From contig NZ_SRLQ01000004.1 in the NCBI RefSeq assembly GCF_004745805.1, positions 186,001 through 250,000 of the forward strand: a stretch of DNA of 64,000 bases, written 5' to 3'. Positions 12,095 to 21,400 of the stretch are shown one piece after another. The notes beneath the pieces were generated by a model. It ran no database searches, had not been told where the DNA came from, and saw only the letters and a list, made by a program, of their open reading frames with translations. Position numbers and translations under genes: made by a program. Each line of letters begins with the position of its first letter. Position 1 is the first letter of the stretch. This DNA comes from Mycolicibacterium sp. CH28 (GTDB taxonomy: Bacteria; Actinomycetota; Actinomycetes; Mycobacteriales; Mycobacteriaceae).

Positions 12095-12385
12095 GCCGCA
12101 CAGCTGCCGACTACTGCAACTTCCGGCAGTTACATCGATGCGTCGAGCGGGTGGCACGCTGCGCCACAACGAGTTTCATCGATCCACGTTCGAGGGCCTA
12201 TCGTCATCACTGCCGCGGCACCGACGTCATGTCATCTACCCGACTGGCCTCCGCCGAAATCGACGACACATGCGTTACCTCGCACCCCGCGAAATCGGGG
12301 CAAGCGGGAACAGGCTCAAACCGACACCTCAGCAGATCCGGCCGCGTATATTGACATAATCTCCCCTGTGTCATATTCATAAGAC
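12095..12385. other. Intergenic region upstream of cyp130
   Basis: This 291-bp gap contains no convincing ORF. Its 3' end is AT-rich. TTGACA at 12351-12356, 17 bp, then TATTCA at 12374-12379 forms a possible -35/-10 pair, which would place the transcript start almost exactly at the ATG of cyp130 (12386) and give a leaderless mRNA. The rest shows no clear structure. Confidence 0.35.
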
Positions 12386-12386
12386 A
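12369..12386. promoter_or_regulatory. Imperfect palindrome at cyp130 start, candidate TetR operator
   Basis: TGTCATA-TTCA-TAAGACA is an 18-bp inverted repeat with one mismatch per arm. It overlaps the putative -10 and the start codon of cyp130. A TetR-family gene is the next gene of the same operon, and such proteins typically bind palindromes of this size over their own promoter. Function is inferred from position only. Confidence 0.4.
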
Positions 12387-13615
12387 TGATGGGCACTATG
12401 TCTCACGCGGCGGAGGTTAGGTTTGAGCTGGCCACCGCGCAGTCATGGGGTGATCGTTGGCCCATGTACCGGGCCCTGCGCGACCTCGACCCGGTACACC
12501 ACGTGGTCCCCGCCAACCCCGCACACGACTACTGGGTACTGTCCCGGCACGCCGACGTGTGGAGTGCGGCGCGCGACCACGAGACGTTCTCCTCGGCGCA
12601 CGGCCTGACCGTCACCTACAACGAGTTGGAACTGATTGGTCTCCAAGACAACCCACCGATGGTCATGCAGGACCCTCCGGTGCACACCGAGTTCCGCAAA
12701 CTGGTGGCGCGCGGGTTCACCCCGAGGCAGGTCGAGGCGGTCGAACCCAAGGTGCGCGCGTTCGTCGTCGAGCGCATCGAGCGGCTCCGCGCAGCCGGAG
12801 GCGGCGACATCGTCGCCGAGCTGTTCAAACCGCTGCCGTCGATGGTCGTCGCCCACTACCTGGGGGTTCCGGAGCAGGACCGCGACCAGTTCGACTGCTG
12901 GACCGAGGCCATCGTGGCGGCCAACGCCAGTGGGCCCGGCGCGCTGGGGTCGGTCGGCGATGCCATCGGGTCGATGATGGCCTACTTCACCGACCTGATC
13001 GAGCGCCGCCGCCGCGACCCCCAAGACGACACCGTCTCACACCTGGTCGCCGCCGGGGTGGGCGCCGACGGCGACCTCGCCGGAACGCTGTCGGTGCTGG
13101 CCTTCACGTTCACGATGGTCACCGGCGGTAACGACACCACCACCGGCCTGCTCGGCGGCTCGATGCCGCTGCTGCAGCAACGCCCCGACCAACGCCGCCT
13201 GCTCGTGGAGCAGCCCGAGCTGATCGGCGATGCCGTCGACGAGCTCCTGCGGCTCACCTCCCCGGTGCAGGGCCTGGCCCGCACCACCACCCGCGACGTC
13301 GAGCTGCACGGCAAGGCCATCCCGGCCGGCCGCAAGGTGCTGCTGCTCTACGGCTCGGCCAACCTCGACGAACGCCAATACGGCGACGACGCCGGCGAAC
13401 TCGACGTCACCCGCCGCCCGCGCAACATCCTGACGTTCAGCCATGGCGCCCACCACTGCCTCGGTGCGGCGGCGGCCCGCATGCAAGCACGGGTGGCCTT
13501 GACCGAATTGCTGTCCCGGTGCCCCGATTTCGAGGTCGACGAAGCGGGAATCGTCTGGGCCGGTGGCGGTTACGTGCGTCGGCCACTGTCGGTGCCGGTG
13601 CGGGTGGGCAGCTAG
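12386..13615 (+). CDS. cyp130: Cytochrome P450 of the CYP130 family
   Basis: Haem monooxygenase of 409 aa, soluble class I type that needs a ferredoxin and reductase encoded elsewhere. The I-helix motif is MVTGGNDTTTG (about residue 245), the ExxR is in DELLRL, and the haem-binding loop is FSHGAHHCLG with the proximal Cys about residue 357. It resembles M. tuberculosis CYP130 (Rv1256c) almost throughout, including GFTPRQVEAVEPKVR. Natural substrate is unknown. ATGs at 12386 and 12398 (MSHAAE) are both possible. The following TetR gene starts directly after the TAG stop, so the pair is an operon, as in M. tuberculosis (Rv1256c-Rv1255c). Confidence 0.93.
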   Translation: MMGTMSHAAEVRFELATAQSWGDRWPMYRALRDLDPVHHVVPANPAHDYWVLSRHADVWSAARDHETFSSAHGLTVTYNELELIGLQDNPPMVMQDPPVHTEFRKLVARGFTPRQVEAVEPKVRAFVVERIERLRAAGGGDIVAELFKPLPSMVVAHYLGVPEQDRDQFDCWTEAIVAANASGPGALGSVGDAIGSMMAYFTDLIERRRRDPQDDTVSHLVAAGVGADGDLAGTLSVLAFTFTMVTGGNDTTTGLLGGSMPLLQQRPDQRRLLVEQPELIGDAVDELLRLTSPVQGLARTTTRDVELHGKAIPAGRKVLLLYGSANLDERQYGDDAGELDVTRRPRNILTFSHGAHHCLGAAAARMQARVALTELLSRCPDFEVDEAGIVWAGGGYVRRPLSVPVRVGS

Positions 13616-14242
13616 ATGGCGGGCAAGGACTGGCTGGCCTCCCGACGCGCGGAGGTGGCTGCCGACCGCATCCTCGACGCGGCCGGAGAGCTGTTCGCCG
13701 GGCACGACGTGGCCAGTGTCGGTATGAACGACATTGCCCGGGCCGCCGGATGTTCCCGAGCGACCCTTTACCGCTACTTCGAGAACCGCGACGCGCTGCA
13801 CACCGCCTACGTGCATCGCGAGGCATACCGGCTGCACGAACAGATGACCGTGCTGATCAGCGAGATCGCCGACCCCCGTGAGCGACTGCTGGCCGGCCTC
13901 ACCTCGGCGATGGGAATGGTGCGCGAAAGTCCGGCGCTGTCATCGTGGTTCGCCGCCACGGGCTCTCCCATCGGGGCGGAGATGGCCGAGCAGTCCGAGG
14001 TCATCCAGGCACTGACCTCAGGATTCCTGCTGTCGCTGCGACCCGACGACCCCGGTGCCGTCCATCGCCGGGCGCGCTGGCTGGTGCGGATCCTGACCTC
14101 GCTGCTGATCTTTCCCGGCCGCGACGCCGCCGACGAACGCGCGATGCTCGAGGAGTTCGTCGTTCCGCTGGTGTGCCCGAGCGAGACCGACTCTGCGGTG
14201 AGCGCATCGGGCCTGCCCACAGATCGCGATTCATCCGCATAA
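13616..14242 (+). CDS. TetR-family transcriptional regulator (Rv1255c-like)
   Basis: 208-residue repressor-type protein. The N-terminal HTH spans about residues 12-58: RRAEVAADRILDAAGELF, then ARAAGCSRATLYRYFENRDAL. The C-terminal ligand domain is variable. ATG follows the P450 stop with no gap (TAG-ATG), implying translational coupling and joint control. It probably represses the cyp130 promoter through the palindrome overlapping the P450 start. Ligand not predictable. Confidence 0.9.
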   Translation: MAGKDWLASRRAEVAADRILDAAGELFAGHDVASVGMNDIARAAGCSRATLYRYFENRDALHTAYVHREAYRLHEQMTVLISEIADPRERLLAGLTSAMGMVRESPALSSWFAATGSPIGAEMAEQSEVIQALTSGFLLSLRPDDPGAVHRRARWLVRILTSLLIFPGRDAADERAMLEEFVVPLVCPSETDSAVSASGLPTDRDSSA

Positions 14243-14273
14243 TCGCGCGCTCACCGCCGACTCGGCGATGAAA

Positions 14274-15413
14274 CTAGCTGCGCACCCGGGTGAACCGATG
14301 CAGCACCCACGCCACCGGGATCGTCATCACCAGCGTGACCACGAACAACGCCGGCGCCGAGCCGGTGTAGACCGGCCAGCCCAGCACGTCGACCATCGCG
14401 ATCTCCATCACCACGAGGTGGACGAGGAAGATCTCGTAGGAGATCTCCCCGAGCCACACCATCGGCCGGGTGGCCAGCAGCCGCGCGTACCAGCCGCGAT
14501 TGCCAAGGGCCAGCGGTGCCACCACCAGCGTCGCAATCGCGGCGTAGAAGCCGGTCTTGACCAGCGCCTCGGTCAGGCCGGCCGGTGAGGTGGTCGGCTC
14601 GCCGGCGACAGGTGTCGACACGATGAGAAAGCTGACGATCGCCAGCGCGAGTGCGACGAAGCCGTAGACCCGGACGCCCTTGGCCTGCAACACCGTCAGC
14701 AGCATCCCGCCGACGAACCAGGCCAGATAGCCGGGCAGCCACAGCCGCGCGCCATTGGGCAAGAAGTCGGTTGTGTGCACCAACACCATCCAAGCCGGGC
14801 TGATCAGTGCGAGGCCCACCAACGCGGTCAGCAACAGCGCCGGTCGCCACCGCCGCCGGCACAGCACGACCAGGAGCAGATAGGCCAGGATCGGCAGCGC
14901 GACGTAGAACGAGACCTCGACGGCCAGGCTCCACATCTGGGTGAGCCCTTGGTGCAGATAGCCGTTGAACATGTAGTTGTCGGTGTAGATCTGAGTCAGC
15001 GTCAGGTTGCGCAGCAGACCGATCCAAGTGTGACCGGGATTGGGACCCCCATCGCGGAAGTGGTAGATCAGGTAGGCGCCCAGAACGGTGACGACGTAGG
15101 CCGGCATGATGCGCCGCACCCGGTGCCAGGCGTAGCGCCGCACCGAGGGCCCCGTCTGCCCGCCGACCGCGGCGCGCACCCACGGACCGAACAACAGATA
15201 ACCCGACAGCACGAAGAAGATCGGCACCCCGATCTCCATCCGCGAATACACCAAGCCCACAAAGCCATGCGTGTACTTGCCGGTGGTGTAGGCGGCGTGG
15301 GTGCCCAGTACCAGCAGGGCGGCCACCGCGCGCACGCCGGTGAGCGAGGCGACCCGATCGACACCTGTGACTGATTCCAGTCCGCCCTGGTCGACCGGGC
15401 TGGACGCAGTCAT
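14274..15413 (-). CDS. Acyltransferase 3 family integral membrane protein (Rv1254-like)
   Basis: 379-residue OafA/NodX-type membrane O-acyltransferase with about ten hydrophobic segments. It starts with VASLTGVRAVAALLVLGTHAAY, where the conserved His of the family falls in GTHAA, followed by PIFFVLSGYLLFGPW and an arginine-rich RRYAWHRVRRIMPAY loop. Family members transfer acetyl or other short acyl groups to cell-surface glycans or lipids; the acceptor here is unknown. ATG overlaps the deaD stop (ATGA, 15410-15413), so it is co-expressed with the helicase, as Rv1253-Rv1254. Confidence 0.87.
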   Translation of the reverse strand: MTASSPVDQGGLESVTGVDRVASLTGVRAVAALLVLGTHAAYTTGKYTHGFVGLVYSRMEIGVPIFFVLSGYLLFGPWVRAAVGGQTGPSVRRYAWHRVRRIMPAYVVTVLGAYLIYHFRDGGPNPGHTWIGLLRNLTLTQIYTDNYMFNGYLHQGLTQMWSLAVEVSFYVALPILAYLLLVVLCRRRWRPALLLTALVGLALISPAWMVLVHTTDFLPNGARLWLPGYLAWFVGGMLLTVLQAKGVRVYGFVALALAIVSFLIVSTPVAGEPTTSPAGLTEALVKTGFYAAIATLVVAPLALGNRGWYARLLATRPMVWLGEISYEIFLVHLVVMEIAMVDVLGWPVYTGSAPALFVVTLVMTIPVAWVLHRFTRVRS

Positions 15414-17128
15414 CGGTTCTTGTGCCGGGGCTTCCCGCCGGAGGGACGCGAGTCGTACCGTGGGCTGCCCCGGTCCAGCTTCAGGTCGATCATCACACCG
15501 GAAATCCGGGTCTTCTCAAGGGCTTTCAGCGTGGCGGGAGATAGGTTGGCCGGCAATTCGACCAGCGAGAAGTCGGCCTTGATGGTGATATGCCCGAAGT
15601 CGCTGCGGTGCAGCCCACCTTCGTTGGCGATGGCGCCGACGATCGAGCCCGGGCCCACCTTGTGCCTCTTGCCGACCGCGATGCGGTAGGTCGCCAGATC
15701 GTCGCGGGTCCGGCGCGGCGCGCGTTCACGCTCGTCGCGGTCCGGCCGGTCGTCTCGCTCGCGGCGCTTCTCCGGCGGCGGCTCGGTCATCAGGAACTCG
15801 GCCCCGTCGCGCGACTGCAGCGCCAGCGCGGCAGCGATGTCGGCCATCGGCACGTCGTGGTCGCGCTCGTAGTCCTCAATCAGGCGACGGAACATATCGA
15901 AGCCGGGCGCGTTGAGCGCCTCGGTGATCGAATCCTGGAACTTGGCCACCCGCTGGGCGTTGACATCGTCCACGCTGGGCAACTGGTCTTCGGTGACCGG
16001 TTGGCGGGTGACCTTCTCGATCGCCTTCAGCAGATGGCGTTCCCGCGGCGAGACGAACAGCAGTGCGGTCCCGGATCGCCCGGCCCGCCCGGTGCGCCCG
16101 ATGCGGTGCACATAGGACTCCGGATCGTGCGGGATGTCGTAGTTCAGCACATGCGAAATGCGCTCGACGTCCAGACCGCGGGCGGCGACGTCAGTGGCCA
16201 CCAGGATGTCGATCGATCCGCTCTTGAGCGCGGCGATGGTCCGCTCGCGAAGCGCCTGCGGGATATCGCCGTTGATGGCCGACGCGGCGAACCCGCGTGC
16301 CCGCAACTTCTCGGCGACCTCCTCGGTGGCCTGCTTGGTCCGGACGAACACGATCATCGCCTCGAAGGGCTCCACCTCGAGCACCCGGGTCAACGCGTCC
16401 ATCTTGCGGTTCCCGGCAACCTGGATATAGCGCTGGGTGATGTTCTCGGCCGTGGCGGTCTTGGACTTGACCGCGACCGTGACGGCGTCATGCAGGTACT
16501 TGGAGGTGATCTTGCGGATCGCCGGCGGCATGGTCGCCGAGAACAGCGCGACCTGCTTGTACTCCGGGGTATCGGCCAGGATCCGCTCGACGTCCTCGGC
16601 GAACCCCATCTGCAGCATCTCGTCGGCCTCGTCGAGCACCAGATAGTCCAGGTGCGACAGGTCCAGGCTGCCCTTTTCGAGGTGGTCGATGACGCGGCCG
16701 GGCGTTCCGACGACGACCTGCGCACCGCGCTTCAGGCCGGCCAGCTGCGGGACGTAGGAGGAACCGCCGTAGATCGGCAGCACATTGATATTTCGGTGCG
16801 CGCCGTAGCGGCTGAATGCCTCGGCAACCTGCAGGGCCAACTCACGCGTCGGAGCCAGCACCAGCGCCTGGGTGTTGCGGCTGGTGGGGTCGATTTTCGA
16901 CAGGATCGGGATCGCGAATGCCGCGGTCTTGCCCGTGCCGGTCTGGGCGAGGCCGACCACATCGGAGCCGGCCAGCAGGGCGGGAATAGTGGCGGCTTGG
17001 ATGGCTGAGGGGGTCTCGTAGCCGACGTCGGCGACGGCCTGCAGCACCGCTGGGTGAATCTGCAGGTCGGCGAAGGTCTGGGGCGTGCGTTCGTCGGCGT
17101 CGGGGCCGGCGTCTTCCGGGGATGTCAT
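15410..17128 (-). CDS. deaD: DEAD-box ATP-dependent RNA helicase DeaD
   Basis: 572-residue helicase that unwinds RNA duplexes in ribosome assembly and cold adaptation. Motifs in order: the Q motif YETPSAIQAATIP, Walker A AQTGTGKT, PTRELALQ, TPGRVIDHLE, the DEAD box (DEADEML), SAT, the RGLDVERISHV region and HRIGRTGRAGR. A C-terminal DbpA-type RNA-binding domain (YRIAVGKRHKVGPGSIVGAI) follows a charged Arg/Asp linker rich in RDDRPDRDERER. ATG at 17128 fits the family N-terminus. It is first in a two-gene operon with the acyltransferase. Confidence 0.95.
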   Translation of the reverse strand: MTSPEDAGPDADERTPQTFADLQIHPAVLQAVADVGYETPSAIQAATIPALLAGSDVVGLAQTGTGKTAAFAIPILSKIDPTSRNTQALVLAPTRELALQVAEAFSRYGAHRNINVLPIYGGSSYVPQLAGLKRGAQVVVGTPGRVIDHLEKGSLDLSHLDYLVLDEADEMLQMGFAEDVERILADTPEYKQVALFSATMPPAIRKITSKYLHDAVTVAVKSKTATAENITQRYIQVAGNRKMDALTRVLEVEPFEAMIVFVRTKQATEEVAEKLRARGFAASAINGDIPQALRERTIAALKSGSIDILVATDVAARGLDVERISHVLNYDIPHDPESYVHRIGRTGRAGRSGTALLFVSPRERHLLKAIEKVTRQPVTEDQLPSVDDVNAQRVAKFQDSITEALNAPGFDMFRRLIEDYERDHDVPMADIAAALALQSRDGAEFLMTEPPPEKRRERDDRPDRDERERAPRRTRDDLATYRIAVGKRHKVGPGSIVGAIANEGGLHRSDFGHITIKADFSLVELPANLSPATLKALEKTRISGVMIDLKLDRGSPRYDSRPSGGKPRHKNR

Positions 17129-17143
17129 TGGATCTGCAGTCTA

Positions 17144-17758
17144 ATGCCGGAGCGTGCCGTAACCCGGATTCGGCTGCAAAGGACGGTACCGTCAGCCGAT
17201 GTGTGGCATCGGCTGACCGCGGGGATTGTGGGCACGGCGTTGGCCGCAACCCTCGTGAGCTGCAGCTCAGGCGACTCTACGGTGGCAAAAACGCCCCAGC
17301 CGACGACGACGGCCGCACCCGCCACGTCGGCTCCCCCGCCGCCGCCTTCCGCCACTCCGCCGCCACCGCCACCGCCACCACCGGCCGACCCGTGCGCGGT
17401 GGACCTGGCCGCGTCCGCGATCGCGCAGGCGGTCTCCGATCTGCCCCGCGACCCGCGCAGCAACCAGGGTTGGTATCCGGTACCGGTGGCAGGCAACTAC
17501 AACGAATGCGCGCAGCTGTCGGCGGTCATCGTGCGGGCCAACACCAACGCCGAGAATCCCAACACCCGCGCGGTGATGTTCCACCTCGGCAAGTACATCC
17601 CGACCGGCGTGCCCGACACCTACGGATTCAACAACGTCGACACCTCGCAGAGCACCGGGGACACGGTCGCGTTGGGCTACGTCAACGGCCTGGGCATGCA
17701 GAGCGTGGTGAAGTTCCGCTGGAACGGCAACGGTGTCGAGCTGATCGGCAACGGCTGA
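17144..17758 (+). CDS. lprE: Lipoprotein LprE
   Basis: 204-residue exported lipoprotein. The signal peptide (LTAGIVGTALAATLVSC) ends in the lipobox LVSC, the Cys becoming the lipidated residue. It is followed by a Pro/Thr/Ala linker with a long proline run, then the conserved domain PCAVDLAASAIAQAVSDLPRD, YNECAQLSAV, RAVMFHLGKYIPTGVPDTYGF. It closely matches LprE (Rv1252c). ATG at 17144 is used; GTG at 17201 is also in frame and would give a more compact signal peptide. It is divergent from deaD, with only 15 bp between the starts, so the promoters overlap the coding ends. Molecular function unknown. Confidence 0.85.
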   Translation: MPERAVTRIRLQRTVPSADVWHRLTAGIVGTALAATLVSCSSGDSTVAKTPQPTTTAAPATSAPPPPPSATPPPPPPPPPADPCAVDLAASAIAQAVSDLPRDPRSNQGWYPVPVAGNYNECAQLSAVIVRANTNAENPNTRAVMFHLGKYIPTGVPDTYGFNNVDTSQSTGDTVALGYVNGLGMQSVVKFRWNGNGVELIGNG

Positions 17759-17858
17759 GTCCCACCGTCGCCCGCACCGACATCTTGTGGAAAAGCCCGA
17801 GACGGACGGTACAAAACGTCGAGTTCGGCGGGTAGCCGGGGCCGCTAGGGTGACGGGA

Positions 17859-18299
17859 ATGCGCCGGATCCTGCCTGTCTGCGCCACGCTGCTGGCGATC
17901 TGGACGGCTCCGCCGGCCGCGGTCGCACCCGTCACAACGATCAACGGCAGCGTTCCGCCCGGATCGGTGACCCCCTTGGACGACGTGTCGGTCATGCTGG
18001 ACACCGTCCAGGCCGACGGGAACGAACTGCTGGTGCTGCAGGGCACCCGCAGGCCCGGAACGCGGGTCGCCATCCACGTCCACGACTACGGCGGCCACAC
18101 CTGCGTGCTCAGCGGCACGATCACCGACTTCATGGACGGCCACGAGCCGATGACGTACCCGGCCGGAACCTGCTATTACATGCCTCCCGACACCCCGATG
18201 AGCGCCGCGAACCTGGGCACCGAGCAAGCGCGCCTCATCGACACGTTCGTCTTCCCGCCCGGCGCCGAGCCGACGACGATGCTCGAGCCGGGCAGCTAG
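17859..18299 (+). CDS. Secreted cupin-fold protein
   Basis: 146 residues with a signal peptide (MRRILPVCATLLAIWTAPPAAVA) and a single cupin barrel: RRPGTRVAIHVHDYGGHTCVLSGTITDFMDG, then PAGTCYYMPPDTPMSAANLG. The HVH and later residues could bind a metal, but the set of ligands is incomplete compared with classical cupins, so catalytic activity is uncertain. ATG at 17859 was chosen because TAGGGT ends 7 nt upstream, consistent with a leaderless transcript. It follows lprE in the same direction after about 100 bp. Confidence 0.75.
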   Translation: MRRILPVCATLLAIWTAPPAAVAPVTTINGSVPPGSVTPLDDVSVMLDTVQADGNELLVLQGTRRPGTRVAIHVHDYGGHTCVLSGTITDFMDGHEPMTYPAGTCYYMPPDTPMSAANLGTEQARLIDTFVFPPGAEPTTMLEPGS

Positions 18300-18410
18300 C
18301 GCCGGCTTACACCCAACCCGACAAACGGGCGGCGAAGTGCGGCCAAGGCGCGCCATTACGTCGACCTCGGCACGCGCCGACCCGTCGGTGCTCACACCTA
18401 CAGTGAGTCT

Positions 18411-21400
18411 GTGTTCGTCGCCGACGGTCGCGTCATCTACAGCGCGTCCGACCTTGCCGCGGCTGCCCGCTGCGAGTACGCACTGCTGCGCGCATTCGAC
18501 GCTCAGCTCGGCCGGGGCCCGGCGGTGTCGGTGCACGACGACCTACTGGCCCGCACCGCCGAACTTGGCGGCCAGCACGAGCAGCGTCATCTCGACGGCC
18601 TGCGTTCGGCCGGCGATGTCGCCGTCATCGGCCGCCCCGCCTACACGGTGGCAGGGCTGACCGCGGCCGCACAGGCCACAGTGCGGGCTGTCGAGCAGCG
18701 CGCACCCGTCATCTACCAGGCCGCCATGTTCGATGGCCGGTTCGTCGGGTTCGCCGACTTCCTGCTGCTCGACGGGGACCGCTACCGGCTGCGCGACACC
18801 AAGCTGGCCCGCTCGGTCAAGGTCGAGGCACTGCTTCAGCTGGCCGCCTACGCCGAGACGCTGGCTACGGCCGGGGTCGCGGTCCACGACGAGGTCGAAC
18901 TGGTACTCGGCAACGCGACAACGGTGGGCTACCGGGTCGATGAACTGCTGCCGGTGTACCGGTCGCGGCGCGGCGAGCTGCAGGCCCTGCTGGACCGGCA
19001 CCTAGCCGCCGAGTCCGCCGTCCGCTGGGATGACGACACCGTCCGCGCGTGCATGCGCTGCCCCGAATGCGAGACGCAGGTCCGCGACCATGACGACCTG
19101 CTGCTGGTCGCCGGAATGCGGGTCGGCCAGCGGGCCCGGCTGATCGAGTCGGGTATCACCACGATGACCGGCCTGGCTAGCCACGACGGGCCGGTGCCCG
19201 GTCTGGCCGCCCGCGCCCTCACCGCACTGACCCGGCAAGCGGCACTGCAGATCGCCCCCGATGTCGACGGCAAGCCACCGTGGGAGATCCTCGACCCGCA
19301 GCCGCTCATGCTGCTACCCGACCCGGACAAGGGTGATCTGTTCTTCGACTTCGAAGGCGACCCGCTGTGGACCGCCGACGGTACCGACTGGGGCCTGGAA
19401 TACATGTTCGGCGTGCTGGGTGCCGGCGGGCAGGAGCGAAGCGACCGGGGGAAGAGGTCCGGCGAGGAATTCACCCCGCTGTGGGCCCATGACCGCGCCC
19501 AGGAACGCAAGGCGCTGCGCGACTTCCTGCAGATGGTGCGCAAACGGCGCAAGCGGTACCCGAAGATGCACATCTACCACTACGCGCCCTATGAGAAGAC
19601 GGCGCTGCTGCGGCTGGCCGGGCGCTACGGCGAAGGCGAGAACGAGGTCGACGACCTGCTGCGCAATGGCGTCCTCGTCGACCTTTATCCCTTGGTGCGC
19701 AAGAGCATTCGGGCCGGTACCAAGAATTACAGCCTCAAGTCGCTCGAGCCGCTGTACATGGGCTCGGAGCTGCGCACCGGCGATGTCACCACCGCGACCG
19801 ACTCCATCACGATGTACGCGCGGTACTGCGACCTGCGTGCCGAGGGCCGCGACGACGAAGCGGCCACCGTGCTCAAAGAGATCGAGGACTACAACCACTA
19901 CGACTGCCGGTCCACCCGCAAGCTGCGAGATTGGCTGCTGCAGCGCGCCTTCGAGTCGGGCGTTCCGCCGATGGGGCCACCACCGGTGCGCGACACCGGC
20001 CAGGTTCAGATCGTCGACGACCTGGACCGCAGGCTGGCCCGATTCGCCGGGGAGGACCTGGTGGCCCGCAGTCCCGAGCAGCGGGCGGTGGCGATGATCG
20101 CCGCCGCCCGCGGGTATCACCGCCGCGAGGACAAGCCGTTCTGGTGGGGGCACTTCGACCGACTCACCAGCCCGGTCGACGAATGGTCAGATGCCCCAGG
20201 TGTTTTCCTTGCCGAGCACGCCGAGCTCACCATCGACTGGAACGTGCCACCCCGGGCGCGCAAGCAGCAGCGACGGCTGCTGCTCAGCGGGACGATGGCC
20301 GCCGGGGAACTGGGCAGCGAGATGTACGCGCTCTACGCCCCGCCGACGCCGGCCGGGCTGTCCGACGACCCGGAAAACCGGGCGTACGCGGCGGTCACGG
20401 TCATCGAATGTGACGACCCGGCTGCGCCCACCGAGGTGCTTGTCATGGAACGCGAGCCCAAGACGGGCGGGACCTTCACCCAGCTGCCGTTTGCCCTCAC
20501 GCCGGGGCCCCCGTTTCAGACCAGGGCGCTGCGCGAGTCGATCGACACGGTCGCGACCGCCGTCGCGGCCGGCCTGCCCGAGCTGCCGCACTGCGCCGTC
20601 GTCGACGTCCTGCTGCGGCGTCCTCCCCGAACCGGCGCTCCGCTGCCCCGGACCGGTGACAGCGCCGCCGACATCACCGCCGCGCTACTGGCGCTGGACC
20701 GCTCCTACGTGGCTGTCCACGGCCCGCCCGGGACCGGCAAGACGCACACCGCCGCTCGGGTCATCGCCGGGCTGGTCAACAACCACCGGTGGCGCATCGG
20801 CGTGGTGGCACAGTCGCACGCCGTGGTGGAGAACCTCTTTCGCGACATCATCGGTGCCGGCGTGGACGCATCCCTGGTCGCCAAGAAGCACAGCGGCGCC
20901 GGACCGTGGACCGACATCGACGAAAAGGCCTATCCCGCCTTCATCGAGGACCACGACGGGTGCGTGATCGGCGGTACGGCGTGGGATTTCGCCAACGACT
21001 CACGAGTGCCGCAGGCCAGCCTCGACCTGCTGGTGATCGAGGAAGCCGGCCAGTTCAGCCTGGCCAACACCATCACCGTCGCCGCAGCAGCGACGAACTT
21101 GCTGCTGTTGGGTGACCCGCAGCAACTCCCCCAGGTCAGCCAGGGCACCCATCCCGAGCCGGTCGACTCCTCGGCGCTTGGCTGGCTGGTGGACGGGCGG
21201 CACACGCTGCCCGAGAACCTCGGCTACTTCCTCGACCGCTCCTACCGGATGCATCCGGCGGTCTGCGCCGCGGTGTCCCGACTCAGTTACGACGGCCGGC
21301 TGCACTCGGTCGAGGACCGCACCGCCGCCCGTCGGCTGGCCGGGTGCCAGCCGGGAGTCCGCGTCCTGGCACTCGACCACGACGGCAACTCGACGGACAG

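Noticed and set aside
14243..14273. CGCCGACTCGGCG as a terminator between tetR and the acyltransferase
   Set aside because: The 13-bp palindrome has a one-base centre, leaving a very short stem after loop opening; too weak to call.
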